A DNA stretch of 64,000 nucleotides from Marinifilum sp. D714 (GCF_030851345.1 NZ_JALPNU010000004.1:248001-312000); one strand, 5' to 3'; shown: positions 19,996-29,403, counted from the stretch's first letter. Notes: generated from the sequence alone by a model not told the origin. Program-made: numbers and translations.

Positions 19996-22860
19996 ATGAA
20001 CTCATTCTTACAACAAATCACCAAAGAGCTTTATACAAAATATACCTATGAATTATCAGACAGTATTTTGGTTTTTCCGAACCGAAGAGCTGGCCTGTTC
20101 TTTTCAAAATATCTGAACGAATTGGTTGAACAACCGCTTTGGGCACCAAGAGTATTTACCATTAGTGAGTTTTTCCGTTCTCTTTCCGATTTACAGATCG
20201 AAGACAACCTGGGATTGCTGTTTCGTTTGTACAAAATCTATGTGAAAAGAATGAAAGTAAGCGAAAGCTTCGATGAATTCTATCACTGGGGAGAGATGTT
20301 GTTGGGCGATTTTGATGATTTGGACAAGTACAGGGTAAATGCCGAGCATTTGTTTCAAAATCTGGCCGACGAGAAAGAGATCGAGAATTTGTTCGACTAT
20401 TTAACGGATGAACAGGTTGAGGCAATACAGGCATTTTGGAGCAGCTTTAAACCAGAAAAATATTCAGAGCATCAAAAAGAGTTTGTGAATTTGTGGGAAA
20501 ATCTGTTTGGTATTTATACCGATTTGAGAGAGGAACTGAAAGTAGAAAAGCTTGCCTACGAGGGAATGGCTTCGAGGAATTTGATAGATGGATTGGAATC
20601 GGGAGGAATTCAAATTGATGCCAAAAAAGTAATTTTTGTTGGGTTCAATGCCTTAAACAAATGCGAGATAGATTTGTTTGAGTTCTTGAAAAAGAAAGAG
20701 CTTGCCGAATTTTATTGGGATTACGACGAATCTTATCTGAAGAATCCATATCATGAAGCAGGTCTGTTTTTGCGCGATAATATCAAAAGATTTCCTGCTC
20801 CAAAAACAGAATTGAGCTTTTCGAATATCAAAGAGAATAAAGCCAAGGTGGAGTTTGTGTCTCTGTCATCAGAGGTTGGGCAGGCCAAATATGCACACTC
20901 TGTTGTGCAGGCATTTTGCAAGGATGAGGATGTAGCGCCGGAGGAAACAGCCATTGTTTTGGCCGATGAGGAACTATTGCTACCTGTTTTGCATTCCATT
21001 CCCGAGGTGGTAGAGAATGTAAATGTTACCATGGGGTATCCTGCTAAGAATACACCGGTTGCCAGCTTGTTACGCTTGGTAATCGACATGCAAAAAAGCT
21101 CCAGAAAAGTTGCAGGAGACATAGAGTTTCATCACAAAGAGGTGTTGGCTTTGCTGAATCATCAGTATTTGAATTCGGTAAATCCTGAATTGGCACAGGA
21201 GCTTACCCAAAATATTCTTACCACCAATAAAATAAAGGTTCCGCAAAAGCTTTTAACAGGCGATGAGGTAATCGAAAAGCTGTTTACACCCGTGAAGGAT
21301 GTGAATCAATTTGCCATGTACCTATTGAATTTGCTGCAGAATGTTTACCAAAGATTGGAAACCAAAGAGGAAGAAAAATCATTGGTCGACAAGATTGAGC
21401 AGGAGTATATCTACCATCTGTTTTTGGCAATTAAGCGATTGAAAGCATTGTTGGATCAGCATCAGATAGAGGTGAAACAGGATACTTTCTACAAGATTTT
21501 GGAGAAAATGATTCAAACATTGAGCATTCCATTTGAAGGGGAACCTTTGGCGGGATTGCAGGTAATGGGGATTCTGGAAACACGTTTGCTGGATTTTAAA
21601 AAGTTGGTGGTTCTCTCGATGAACGAAGGGAAGTTGCCAAAAACAGGAACCGCAAATTCATTCATTCCATATCACTTGAGAAAGGGATTTGGAATGCCAA
21701 CCATCGATCATCAGGATGCCATTTTTGCCTACTATTTTTACCGATTGATACAGCGAGCAGATGATATCAAATTGCTGTACAGTACCCAAAGTGATGGAAT
21801 CAGGACTGGAGAGATGAGCCGATTTTTGTATCAATTGAAATATGAATCGGATTTTGATATTGAAGAATCGAGTCCGGGATATGATATCTCGTTAAAAGAG
21901 GCCAAACCCATAAGCGTTGAGAAGAATGAGCGAATTTTAAATCGCCTGGCGGAGTATTGCGGAGATCAATTCAGAAGCTTTTCACCTTCGGCTTTGAATA
22001 CTTATTTGGCTTGCCCATTGAGTTTTTACTTTAAATACATTGCAGGATTAAAGGAACCCGATCAGGTTTTGGAAGAGATTGATCCTCCAACATTCGGGAA
22101 CCTGTTTCACAATACGCTGGAAGATTTGTACAAACCATTTGTTGGCAAAACTTTGGAAAGGGAAGATCTGGAAATCATCAGGAAAGACAAAGATCTGATT
22201 GAAGAGAAGCTAAAGACCGCTTTTCGCGATACCTATTTTAAAACGCCGAAAGATAAAGAGATTCAGATATCAGGAAGAAACTTGTTGATTTTTGATATCC
22301 TGAAAAAGTATATCGATAGGATATTGGTTTTGGATCAACAATTTGCTCCATTTCAAATCCTATCATTAGAAGATGAATATAGAATTCAGATTCCGATATC
22401 GGGAGATAGAAAGGTAAACATTAAGGGATTGATTGACCGTGTTGACAGGGCTAATGGTACCATTCGAATCCTAGACTACAAAACGGGTAAAGCTGATTTG
22501 TTCTTCAAGGATATTGAATCTTTATTTGAAAAAGAGGGCAAGAACAGAAACAAAGCAGCTTTTCAAACCTTATTGTATTGCTTGTTTTACGAGGACAAAA
22601 CGAAAGCTGCGGAGGCAATTTCACCTGGTGTGTACAGTCTGAAAGAATTCTTCAACAACAAGTTTGCTTGCATGTTGGCTCGAAAGGAAGGTCGTTCGAA
22701 ACCAGAACTAGTTGATGATTACCGAGTATACAAGGAAGAATTTACCAAAGCTCTACAGGAAATGTTCGAGGAGATTTTTGATCCGAAGATTCCATTTACT
22801 CAGGTGGAAAATCAGGATGCTTGTAGGACTTGTTTGTATGCGGAGATTTGTCATAGATAA
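19996..22860 (+). CDS. AddB-like PD-(D/E)XK nuclease
   Basis: This 954-residue protein starts at ATG 19996 (MNSFLQQITKELY). The upstream part of the frame overlaps the previous gene. The N-terminal two-thirds is a helicase-like region without a clear Walker A, as in AddB-type subunits. The C-terminal nuclease has PPTFGNLFHNTLEDLY, IKGLIDRVDR and ILDYKTGKA (Asp and Lys of PD-(D/E)XK). An iron-sulfur cluster is indicated by the Cys in YLACPLSFYF plus C-x2-C-x5-C in CRTCLYAEIC. AddAB complexes process double-strand breaks. The AddA partner is not in the window. Confidence 0.85.
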   Translation: MNSFLQQITKELYTKYTYELSDSILVFPNRRAGLFFSKYLNELVEQPLWAPRVFTISEFFRSLSDLQIEDNLGLLFRLYKIYVKRMKVSESFDEFYHWGEMLLGDFDDLDKYRVNAEHLFQNLADEKEIENLFDYLTDEQVEAIQAFWSSFKPEKYSEHQKEFVNLWENLFGIYTDLREELKVEKLAYEGMASRNLIDGLESGGIQIDAKKVIFVGFNALNKCEIDLFEFLKKKELAEFYWDYDESYLKNPYHEAGLFLRDNIKRFPAPKTELSFSNIKENKAKVEFVSLSSEVGQAKYAHSVVQAFCKDEDVAPEETAIVLADEELLLPVLHSIPEVVENVNVTMGYPAKNTPVASLLRLVIDMQKSSRKVAGDIEFHHKEVLALLNHQYLNSVNPELAQELTQNILTTNKIKVPQKLLTGDEVIEKLFTPVKDVNQFAMYLLNLLQNVYQRLETKEEEKSLVDKIEQEYIYHLFLAIKRLKALLDQHQIEVKQDTFYKILEKMIQTLSIPFEGEPLAGLQVMGILETRLLDFKKLVVLSMNEGKLPKTGTANSFIPYHLRKGFGMPTIDHQDAIFAYYFYRLIQRADDIKLLYSTQSDGIRTGEMSRFLYQLKYESDFDIEESSPGYDISLKEAKPISVEKNERILNRLAEYCGDQFRSFSPSALNTYLACPLSFYFKYIAGLKEPDQVLEEIDPPTFGNLFHNTLEDLYKPFVGKTLEREDLEIIRKDKDLIEEKLKTAFRDTYFKTPKDKEIQISGRNLLIFDILKKYIDRILVLDQQFAPFQILSLEDEYRIQIPISGDRKVNIKGLIDRVDRANGTIRILDYKTGKADLFFKDIESLFEKEGKNRNKAAFQTLLYCLFYEDKTKAAEAISPGVYSLKEFFNNKFACMLARKEGRSKPELVDDYRVYKEEFTKALQEMFEEIFDPKIPFTQVENQDACRTCLYAEICHR

Positions 22861-22871
22861 AGAATGATTTT

Positions 22872-23068
22872 TCTGCTCTAGTCGCAGGGGCTCTTCCTTT
22901 CTCCATTGATGAGAAAGGAAGCAAAGAATCTAGGGCGAGTAAGCTCAAACTACATATACTCGAAAACTTTAAGTGCGGCGGGGTGATCTTCGAACAAGTT
23001 CTCAGCTTCCCCGTCTTACTAAAACTTTTCTTCGTATAAGCAGCTTGTGCTTCCAATGCCCGAAAAGT
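22872..23068 (+). repeat. 200-bp dispersed repeat, copy 1
   Basis: This is one of three copies in the window (others at 27988 and 55536), all on the same strand. Shared landmarks are TCCATTGATGA, AATCTAGGGCG, AAGTGCGGCGGGGTGATCTT, CAGCTTCCCCGTCTT and TTCCAATGCCC. The GCGGGG/CCCCGT segments can pair. Short frames inside it arise only from the repeat. Confidence 0.9.
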
Positions 23069-23116
23069 AGGACTGAATGGTGCAGTAGGATTAATAACAA
23101 ATGTATATTTATAAGA

Positions 23117-23434
23117 ATGATGAAGAATAAATTCGCAATATTATCAATAGTTCTAAGTGGAATAAGCATTTGTTGTACCCTAAAGGTAAATTATGACCTT
23201 TGGAATCGATATGTATCTCTTACTAGTGGCAAGACAAAAGCTTTGTATGGATTGACAGAGTTATTGGAATATGGATATCAATACTATTATTCTATTTTTG
23301 GTGTATTGTCCTTGTTATTGCTTATCAGATCAATACGAAAATCCGAGCAGAGATCATTAATTATCTTAGGTGCATTATTGGCAATTTTTTCGATAGTTGC
23401 GGTCTATTTGAGATTATGGAAGTTATTTATTTAA
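23117..23434 (+). CDS. small membrane protein of unknown function
   Basis: This 105-residue protein has three hydrophobic segments (about 5-24, 56-75 and 80-102), separated by short loops with positive charges (IRKSEQR). The frame extends upstream to 22973, but that part lies in the dispersed repeat, so I start at MMKNKFAILS. It ends 14 bp before the PorE-like gene and could be cotranscribed with it. I do not recognise the family. Confidence 0.55.
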   Translation: MMKNKFAILSIVLSGISICCTLKVNYDLWNRYVSLTSGKTKALYGLTELLEYGYQYYYSIFGVLSLLLLIRSIRKSEQRSLIILGALLAIFSIVAVYLRLWKLFI

Positions 23435-23448
23435 GTTGATTATTAAGA

Positions 23449-25386
23449 ATGAAATATTCAGTTTTAACCTTATTGCTATTGCTTTTTGTACTTCCTCTTT
23501 CTTCGCAGAAGAAATACAGTATCAAATCGCGCAGGGCCATACACTTTTACGAAGAAGCCGGGCAGCATTATCGAAACAGGGATAATCAGAAAGCTTTGGA
23601 AAGTTTAAGCAAAGCCTTGGAGGTGAACGACAAGTTTATTGAGGCTTATCTTTTTCAGGCAGATGTGTATTATACGCTAAAGGACAGTAAGTCTGAAATT
23701 GAAGCCTATCAGAAAGCAATAGCAATAGACGGAACTTATTTTCCACGGGTGCATTTTAACCTGGGGAATGCATACCTAAAGCAAGGAGAGTATCAAAAAG
23801 CCAAAGGCAAATTTCAAGAATTTCTGTCCTTCTCAAAAATCTCATCGAGGAATAAGGCAAAGGCGCAAAAACTGATTAAGAATTGTGATTTTGCGATGAA
23901 TATGATTGCCAATCCAGTGGATTTTAAACCCATAAACATTGGTGATGCAATCAACACCAAGTATGATGAATACTGGCCCAGCTTAACTGCCGATGAGGAA
24001 GTGTTGGTGTTTACCCGATTGAGTACGGCCGAAAAATCTACGGAAGTAAAACTGGAGCTGCAAGAGGATTTTTGGATATCCTTAAAGGAGGAAGAAGCCT
24101 GGAGACCGGCCAAAGGTTTATCGGAAATCATTAATACCACAAGCAACGAAGGGGCACAATCGATAACTGCCGATGGGCAATACATGTATTTCACCGCTTG
24201 TGGCAGAAAGGATGGATTAGGCAGATGCGACCTGTACTATTCGGTTCGTGAGGGAGACAGATGGTCGAAGCCCAGGAATTTAGGACCTACCATAAATTCG
24301 GCAGCATGGGAGGCACAACCAAGCATTTCGGCTGATGGGAGAGTGCTTTATTTTGTGAGTAATCGCAAGAGTGGCAAGGGCAAAATGGACATTTGGCGAT
24401 CGGAATTGGTGGAAAACTTAGCCGATGGCAGACAAAGGTGGTCGAAACCTGTAAATATGGATTTTAACACGGCAAACAACGAGATGTCGCCTTTTATTCA
24501 TGCCAGCAACCAGTATTTGGTGATTGCCTCGGATGGATTACCGGGCATGGGATCTTACGATTTGTATAAACTAACTCTGCAGGAAGATGGGAAGTGGTCG
24601 AAGCCCGAAAACCTGGGATATCCGATTAATACGCATGGCGAGGAGTTGGGATTGGTGATCAATGCAAAAAGCGATAAGGCCTACTTTTCGTCGAACAGGT
24701 TGGAAGGAAAAGGAAAGGATATTTTTGTATTCGATTTGCCCAGGGAACATCGCCCCCCAATGGTTTCGTGGCTGAAAGGAAAGATATACGATGTGGATAC
24801 AAAGGAAAACTTGTATGCCTCTTTGCAATTGATCGATTTGAGTTCGAAAGATACCATTGCCCGTATTCATTCGGATCGGGTAAATGGGAAATACCTGCTG
24901 TGTTTGCCTGCAGGAAAAGAGTATTTGTTTGCCGCCGAGAGTGAGGGCTATTTGTATTATTCAGATCATTTTTCGCTCTTGGAGAATCAAGAAAAGAATC
25001 AACCGCAAGAATTGAATATTGGTCTTCAAAAACTGGTATCAGGGAGCGAAATTGTACTTCGCAATGTGTTTTTTGATACCGATTCATGGGAAATTCTGCC
25101 AAAATCGGAGAGCGAATTGTCCATCCTGTTCAAGCTGATGAATCAGAACCAGAATTTGATTGTTGAGATATCGGGACATACTGATAACACAGGATCCGAA
25201 GAACACAATCTGAGCTTATCGGAAAACAGGGCAAAAGCAGTATGCGATTACCTAATTGCCAAAGGAATTCAAAAGGAGCGATTGCTGTACAAAGGATTTG
25301 GATCGAGCAAAGCAATAGCCGACAACAATACCGAAGAAGGTAAGGCCTTGAACCGAAGAACTGAATTTAGGGTGGTGAATAAATGA
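23449..25386 (+). CDS. PorE-like TPR/beta-propeller/OmpA protein
   Basis: This 645-residue protein has a signal peptide (YSVLTLLLLLFVLPLSSQ). TPR repeats follow (about 25-135), then PD40/WD40-like blades (about 165-430; DEYWPSLTADEEVLVFT, NEGAQSITADGQYMYFT, WEAQPSISADGRVLYFV). A carboxypeptidase-regulatory-like domain follows (about 440-510), then an OmpA C-terminal domain (about 540-645; FFDTDSWEILPKS, ISGHTDNTGSEEHNLSLSENRA). This exact order is that of PorE, which links the type IX secretion machinery to peptidoglycan. No other T9SS gene is adjacent, so a general OmpA-type envelope role remains possible. Confidence 0.8.
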   Translation: MKYSVLTLLLLLFVLPLSSQKKYSIKSRRAIHFYEEAGQHYRNRDNQKALESLSKALEVNDKFIEAYLFQADVYYTLKDSKSEIEAYQKAIAIDGTYFPRVHFNLGNAYLKQGEYQKAKGKFQEFLSFSKISSRNKAKAQKLIKNCDFAMNMIANPVDFKPINIGDAINTKYDEYWPSLTADEEVLVFTRLSTAEKSTEVKLELQEDFWISLKEEEAWRPAKGLSEIINTTSNEGAQSITADGQYMYFTACGRKDGLGRCDLYYSVREGDRWSKPRNLGPTINSAAWEAQPSISADGRVLYFVSNRKSGKGKMDIWRSELVENLADGRQRWSKPVNMDFNTANNEMSPFIHASNQYLVIASDGLPGMGSYDLYKLTLQEDGKWSKPENLGYPINTHGEELGLVINAKSDKAYFSSNRLEGKGKDIFVFDLPREHRPPMVSWLKGKIYDVDTKENLYASLQLIDLSSKDTIARIHSDRVNGKYLLCLPAGKEYLFAAESEGYLYYSDHFSLLENQEKNQPQELNIGLQKLVSGSEIVLRNVFFDTDSWEILPKSESELSILFKLMNQNQNLIVEISGHTDNTGSEEHNLSLSENRAKAVCDYLIAKGIQKERLLYKGFGSSKAIADNNTEEGKALNRRTEFRVVNK

Positions 25387-25489
25387 TTTACCTCATTCTG
25401 TCTTTCTCCTGAAGGAGAAAGGAACCCAGCTTCGGTAATCGCGAACCATTTGAGTGAGAAATTCATTTAAAGAATAATCATTCTAAAAA

Positions 25490-25577
25490 AATCCTTGGGT
25501 TAAAACCCAAGTCAAAGGGATCAATTCAGCACAAACCATTTCCATTTGTCCTCTGCTTTGCTGAGGGCTTTGTTTTG
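25490..25577 (+). repeat. direct repeat flanking a tandem array, left copy
   Basis: About 88 bp nearly identical to 25856-25945. Both start with the palindrome TTGGGTTAAAACCCAA, run through ATTCAGCACAA and CCATTTCCATTTGTCCTCTG, and end in a GAGGGCTTT hairpin tail. Confidence 0.85.
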
Positions 25578-25593
25578 ATTGTGATCTTGTTGA

Positions 25594-25799
25594 GACAAAA
25601 ATGAGCTCTCGACGAATTGCAAAGCCAATTTTGTGACAAAAATGAGCTCTCGACAAAATGTAAAGGCAGTTTTGGCGTAAAAAAAGGCTCTCGTCAATGT
25701 GTAATGGCAAATTCGCCACAAAAAAGATCTCTCGTCAGTGTGCAAAGCCAATTTTTAGACAAAAATGAACTCTTGTCAATTTGTAATGGCAAATTGTAT
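25594..25799 (+). repeat. 41-bp tandem repeat, five units
   Basis: Five diverged 41-bp units, each starting with (GA)CAAAAATGAGCTCTCG and ending with AATTGCAAAGCCAATTTT or a variant. Unit starts are at 25594, 25635, about 25676, about 25717 and 25758. There is no spacer between units and the period is not a multiple of three, so this is neither CRISPR nor coding. Confidence 0.85.
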
Positions 25800-25855
25800 C
25801 AATGGACCTGATTGCGATAATCGCCGAACCTTTTGAGAGTGATTTATTTGTTTTA

Positions 25856-25945
25856 AATCTTGGGTTAAAACCCAAGTCAGAGGATTAATTCAGCACAAGC
25901 CATTTCCATTTGTCCTCTGCTTTAGCTGAGGGCTTTTTTTTTCGT
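25856..25945 (+). repeat. direct repeat flanking a tandem array, right copy
   Basis: This is the partner of 25490-25577. Here the last hairpin (CCTCTGC / AGCTGAGG) is followed by nine T, so it looks like an intrinsic terminator for a transcript crossing the array. Confidence 0.85.
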
Positions 25946-26136
25946 CAATCGGTAATCGAAAATTGGATGCCATTGACCTGATTTTTGTGATGCTATAATT
26001 GAGTGTAAAATATTAAGGAGAATGCTTTTCTTGTGGAGGATTGTTTCGTACTTTCAGTGGCGAAAATAATTAATATACCATATACGGTTATGTGATGTTT
26101 TTAATTGTACTAATGAATTTATAATCAAAAAAATCG

Positions 26137-26844
26137 ATGAGTAAAGTTTTAATAATTGTGTTTGTTTTCTTTTCAGTTACTGGATTTTGCCAAAATCAAA
26201 CGGATAGTCTGTTAAAGAAAAAATTCTTAGAATTTATAAAACAAAATAACATTGAAAGGGATAGTGTTTTAGAGAGAGAATTTTTGGAGTTTGCGAAAGA
26301 GAAATTAAAGTATAGACATAATGGAGAAAGGAAAAAACTTACGAATTCTTCTCAAATTTGTAAAAAACCATCTTACTCTGGGTACTTACATCTTCCTTAT
26401 GGATTAAAAGGATATTTTGATTTTGAAGAGGGCTTGGAGTGCTCAAGAGAATCATATAAACCAAACTTAATTTGTTTTGTAGGTCACGGTTCTATTAAGT
26501 CTAGAGAGATGGAAGCTAATGTTTGGACAGATCCGGAGATTTTAAACTTATTGAAAGAAAAGTTTGTAATTACAGCTTTATATGTTGATGACAGAAAACA
26601 ATTATCAAAAGAGAAACAGATTAAATCAATGAACAATGGTAAGTTGATAAAGACAATAGGAGAAAAATGTCTCAATTTCCAAAAACAAAAATTTAATGGA
26701 GACACGCAACCAGCTTATTATATTGTTAATTGTAATGGGGATTTATTAGCGGGCCCTTACTATTTTGATTTATCTATTAATTTTTATAGGAAGTTTTTAC
26801 AAAAAGGATTAGAACAATTTAAAATGACACCCCAACAAAAATGA
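26137..26844 (+). CDS. cysteine-less DsbD gamma-domain-like secreted protein
   Basis: This 235-residue protein has a signal peptide (MSKVLIIVFVFFSVTGFCQ) and a charged helical stretch (20-65). Residues 85-230 align by eye with the C-terminal thioredoxin domain of Bacteroidota DsbD-like proteins: GYFDFEEGL, MEANVWTDPEI, ITALYVDDRKQL, IGEKCLNFQKQKF and TQPAYYIVNCNGDLL. The redox motif, normally GYGCVNCRKME, reads GHGSIKSREME, with Ser119 and Ser122 replacing both cysteines. Thiol redox activity is therefore lost or changed. The stop codon overlaps the start of the cysteine desulfurase gene (ATGA). Confidence 0.65.
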   Translation: MSKVLIIVFVFFSVTGFCQNQTDSLLKKKFLEFIKQNNIERDSVLEREFLEFAKEKLKYRHNGERKKLTNSSQICKKPSYSGYLHLPYGLKGYFDFEEGLECSRESYKPNLICFVGHGSIKSREMEANVWTDPEILNLLKEKFVITALYVDDRKQLSKEKQIKSMNNGKLIKTIGEKCLNFQKQKFNGDTQPAYYIVNCNGDLLAGPYYFDLSINFYRKFLQKGLEQFKMTPQQK

Positions 26845-27965
26845 TATACCTAGACTATAATGCCACCACACCGGTAGCAAAAGAGGTTGCAGAAGCCATG
26901 CAGCCATATTTATTCGAATATTTTGGAAATCCATCAAGTTCGCATTGGTATGGGCAGCAAACCAAAAAGGCAGTGGAGCAGGCTCGTGAGCGTATGGCGA
27001 AACTGTTGAACTGCAAGAGTGAGGAGATTGTGTTTACCAGTGGAGGCAGCGAATCGAACAATTATGCATTAAAGGGATATGCTTTCCAGAATAAGGATAA
27101 GGGCAGACACATTATCACATCGAAGATTGAGCATCCTGCCATTATTGAGGTTTGTAAATTCCTGGAACAAGAAGGATTTGAGGTGAGCTATTTGCCTGTT
27201 GACGAAACCGGAAGACTTAGCCTTAAGGATGTGGAAGAAGCCATTCGTCCTGATACGATTTTAATATCGGTAATGTATGCCAATAACGAGGTGGGAACTT
27301 TGCAGCCACTGAAAGAAATATCCGCTTTGGCGAAAAAGCACAATATTGCAGTACATAGCGATTGTGCCCAGGCGGTTGGAAAAGTACCTGTGGATGTGAA
27401 AGAATTGGGTGTTGATTTGTTGACTGTAGCAGGGCATAAATTCTACGGACCCAAAGGTATTGGGGCTTTGTACGTACGCGAAGGCATGGAACTGCAAAAG
27501 CTAATTCATGGTGCCGATCATGAAATGAACCGCAGAGCCGGAACAGAGAATATTCTGGAAGTTGTAGGTTTGGGCAAAGCAGCCGAATTGGCAATGATCG
27601 ATCCGGAAAGCAGAATGGAAAGAGAAAGAAATTTAATACGAATTTTGAGAGAAGGTTTGGAGCCGTTGAGGGATTGCAGAATCAACGGAAATACTGAATT
27701 CTCTTTGCCAAATACCTTGAGTATTTCTTTTAAGAACTTAAGAGCAGCCGATATTCTTGCCCATATACCAAATATTGCGGCTTCAGCAGGGGCTGCCTGT
27801 CATTCCGATGCAGTAAAAATTTCAGTAACGCTTGATGCCATGAATGTTCCATTCGAATATGCCATGGGAACTCTGCGCTTATCGGTTGGGAAATATACCA
27901 GCGAGGAGGAAATTGTTAGTGCGATTGAGGAGATAAAGGAAGCTGTTAGCTTATTAAGAGAATAA
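26841..27965 (+). CDS. cysteine desulfurase, NifS/IscS family
   Basis: This 374-residue PLP enzyme moves sulfur from cysteine to Fe-S cluster or thio-cofactor assembly. The N-terminus MIYLDYNATTPV is canonical. PLP binds Lys200 in VAGHKFYGPKG, the cofactor-contacting HSDCAQAVG precedes it, and the persulfide cysteine is Cys320 in SAGAACHSD, a short group II-like active loop. The ATGA overlap with the upstream gene suggests translational coupling. Confidence 0.95.
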   Translation: MIYLDYNATTPVAKEVAEAMQPYLFEYFGNPSSSHWYGQQTKKAVEQARERMAKLLNCKSEEIVFTSGGSESNNYALKGYAFQNKDKGRHIITSKIEHPAIIEVCKFLEQEGFEVSYLPVDETGRLSLKDVEEAIRPDTILISVMYANNEVGTLQPLKEISALAKKHNIAVHSDCAQAVGKVPVDVKELGVDLLTVAGHKFYGPKGIGALYVREGMELQKLIHGADHEMNRRAGTENILEVVGLGKAAELAMIDPESRMERERNLIRILREGLEPLRDCRINGNTEFSLPNTLSISFKNLRAADILAHIPNIAASAGAACHSDAVKISVTLDAMNVPFEYAMGTLRLSVGKYTSEEEIVSAIEEIKEAVSLLRE

Positions 27966-27987
27966 CCTAGGAATGTCTTTTTGTTAG

Positions 27988-28186
27988 TTTGCTCAAGCCG
28001 CAGGGGCTCCTACTTTTTCCATTGATGAAAAAGGATGCAAAAAATCTAGGGCGAGTAAGATCAAACTACTTATACTTGAAAAATTTAAGTGCGGCGGGGT
28101 GATCTTCGAACAAGTTCTCAGCTTCCCCGTCTTTCTAAAATTTTTCTGTGTCTAATCAGCTTGACCTTCCAATGCCCGAAAGGAGA
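27988..28186 (+). repeat. 200-bp dispersed repeat, copy 2
   Basis: Nearly identical to copies 1 and 3 over the landmarks given for copy 1. It starts 22 bp after the cysteine desulfurase stop codon and fills most of the 328-bp gap. The rest of the gap shows nothing recognisable. Confidence 0.9.
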
Positions 28187-28293
28187 GGTGTACTTTTCTG
28201 GAAATAATGATTGAGAAAGTATAAAATACGAAGAACGCAAAGATGAATTATCATACTTTGCGTACTTTCTTTATATGTCTTTGTGTGAAACTT

Positions 28294-28827
28294 CTAATTC
28301 AAAAAAGCCAAAGCTGAATCCATTAGCTCATTCATTTTTGAAATGGTATTCTGTTTTACAATTGAATTCAGATAACGCTCTTTTCCTGATTTTTTATAAA
28401 GTTTCTCTTTGGAGAACCAATCAGAAGGGTAGGAGATTACAGATGCTGTTCCCTGTTTTCCATATACAGGCAGCGAAAGGTAGTACACATCTGTAATTTC
28501 AATTTGCAATTGGTTGTTTTGCTCTTTCAAATTTAAAGTGTAGTACATCCTGGTTTGAAAAGTCGACGGTTTCTGACTCAAATAAATTAGACTATTTCCT
28601 TTAAGTTTGGCTTCTCCAGATTTTTCGTTGATCATTTCCAACTCAACAGCTTCGGTTGAAAGAATCCAATTCTTAAGATGATTGTAATTCTCAGGAGATA
28701 CTTGAACGTACGCTGTCAATTTTAGAGCCGTTTGATCATCAATGCTGAGTTCTTTTTCTGCATGATTTTGGGCAATGGAAATGATTACTGTGGAAAGCAA
28801 AATGAAGGTGCAGAATATCTTTTTCAT
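28294..28827 (-). CDS. secreted protein, possibly DUF4468-like
   Basis: This 177-residue protein has a signal peptide (KKIFCTFILLSTVIISIAQN). The remainder alternates strands and helices, with a basic C-terminal helix (KSGKERYLNSIVKQNTISKM). The pattern (MYYTLNLKEQNNQLQIEITD with a late FSKEK segment) is reminiscent of the DUF4468/TBP-like family common in Bacteroidota. I am not certain of that family, and function is unknown. It is a single-gene unit. Confidence 0.6.
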   Translation of the reverse strand: MKKIFCTFILLSTVIISIAQNHAEKELSIDDQTALKLTAYVQVSPENYNHLKNWILSTEAVELEMINEKSGEAKLKGNSLIYLSQKPSTFQTRMYYTLNLKEQNNQLQIEITDVYYLSLPVYGKQGTASVISYPSDWFSKEKLYKKSGKERYLNSIVKQNTISKMNELMDSALAFLN

Positions 28828-29256
28828 GGTGATTGTTTTTTAGGGGTTATGACTTACAATGGCTAGTCTTAAAGTAGTCATTTTGCAAGACAAATCAAAA
28901 AGAGACCATCGAAAAAGCTTGTTATACCATTCTAATTTAAAAATGATTGAGGTATAATGCCGATAGATATTTAAAGATCCATAACAAGTATGGTGAAGTT
29001 ATAGGTCATTTAAATACTAATTGGTATTATTGCTTGATTCTCCCTGATTTATAGCTTGGTAGTTTTTTTTGGGCGGAATCAATATTATGCTCAATTTGTC
29101 AAACTTGGCAAACTTGACACTTGTTTTTTTAAGTGGAGTAAAATAAATTTACTTCTGAATCAGGATAAAAACATCCCGATTTTAGTTTCGCATATTTCAC
29201 TTGGTTCGATCCTAGATTCAAGTTTTTAATATGATTTTAGTTGTAAGTAATTGAGA

Positions 29257-29277
29257 AGGGGCGGCGCCCCTTTTTTA
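29257..29277 (+). terminator. orphan terminator-like hairpin
   Basis: A 7-bp GC-rich stem with a 3-nt loop is followed by six T. It lies about 130 bp before the GH3 gene. Confidence 0.6.
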
Positions 29278-29359
29278 TTGGCCCTCTTTTTGCATTCAAA
29301 AAAATTACAAATTCTTTTTTTTTAGTGATCAATCATTCTCTTTATTCATGGGCGTTTTA

Positions 29360-29367
29360 TAATTTTG
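29360..29367 (+). promoter_or_regulatory. possible -7 box of the GH3/beta-lactamase gene
   Basis: TAATTTTG fits the TAnnTTTG consensus and lies 36 bp upstream of the start codon. A clear -33 TTG is not visible. Confidence 0.3.
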
Positions 29368-29403
29368 TGGTACCCCGTGGTGAATTGATTTAACGAATTT
29401 TCT

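Larger units (their letters stand above)
28828..29403. other. 576-bp intergenic region with an isolated terminator-like hairpin
   Basis: No open frame of interest is present on either strand. At 29257-29277 the hairpin AAGGGGC/GCCCCTT plus a T run looks like an intrinsic terminator, yet no coding gene on the plus strand precedes it. Around 29098-29122 there is a partly palindromic stretch with the direct repeat CAAACTTG. A small RNA ending at the hairpin is possible but unproven. Confidence 0.35.

Noticed and set aside
22796-23056. Minus-strand frame in dispersed repeat copy 1, with a similar frame at 55595-55813
   Set aside because: The shared translation comes from the non-coding 200-bp repeat. 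The frames have different ends and no protein-like context.
25483-25751. Two minus-strand frames across the tandem repeat
   Set aside because: The period is 41 bp, not a multiple of three, so the frames read the repeat differently in each unit. They arise by chance from the repeat.
25594-25799. Tandem units as a CRISPR array
   Set aside because: Units are contiguous with no unique spacers, and they diverge from each other. No cas gene is present.
29195-29222. tRNA T-arm-like GGTTCGATCC
   Set aside because: The flanking bases form only a weak stem, and no acceptor, D or anticodon arm can be found.
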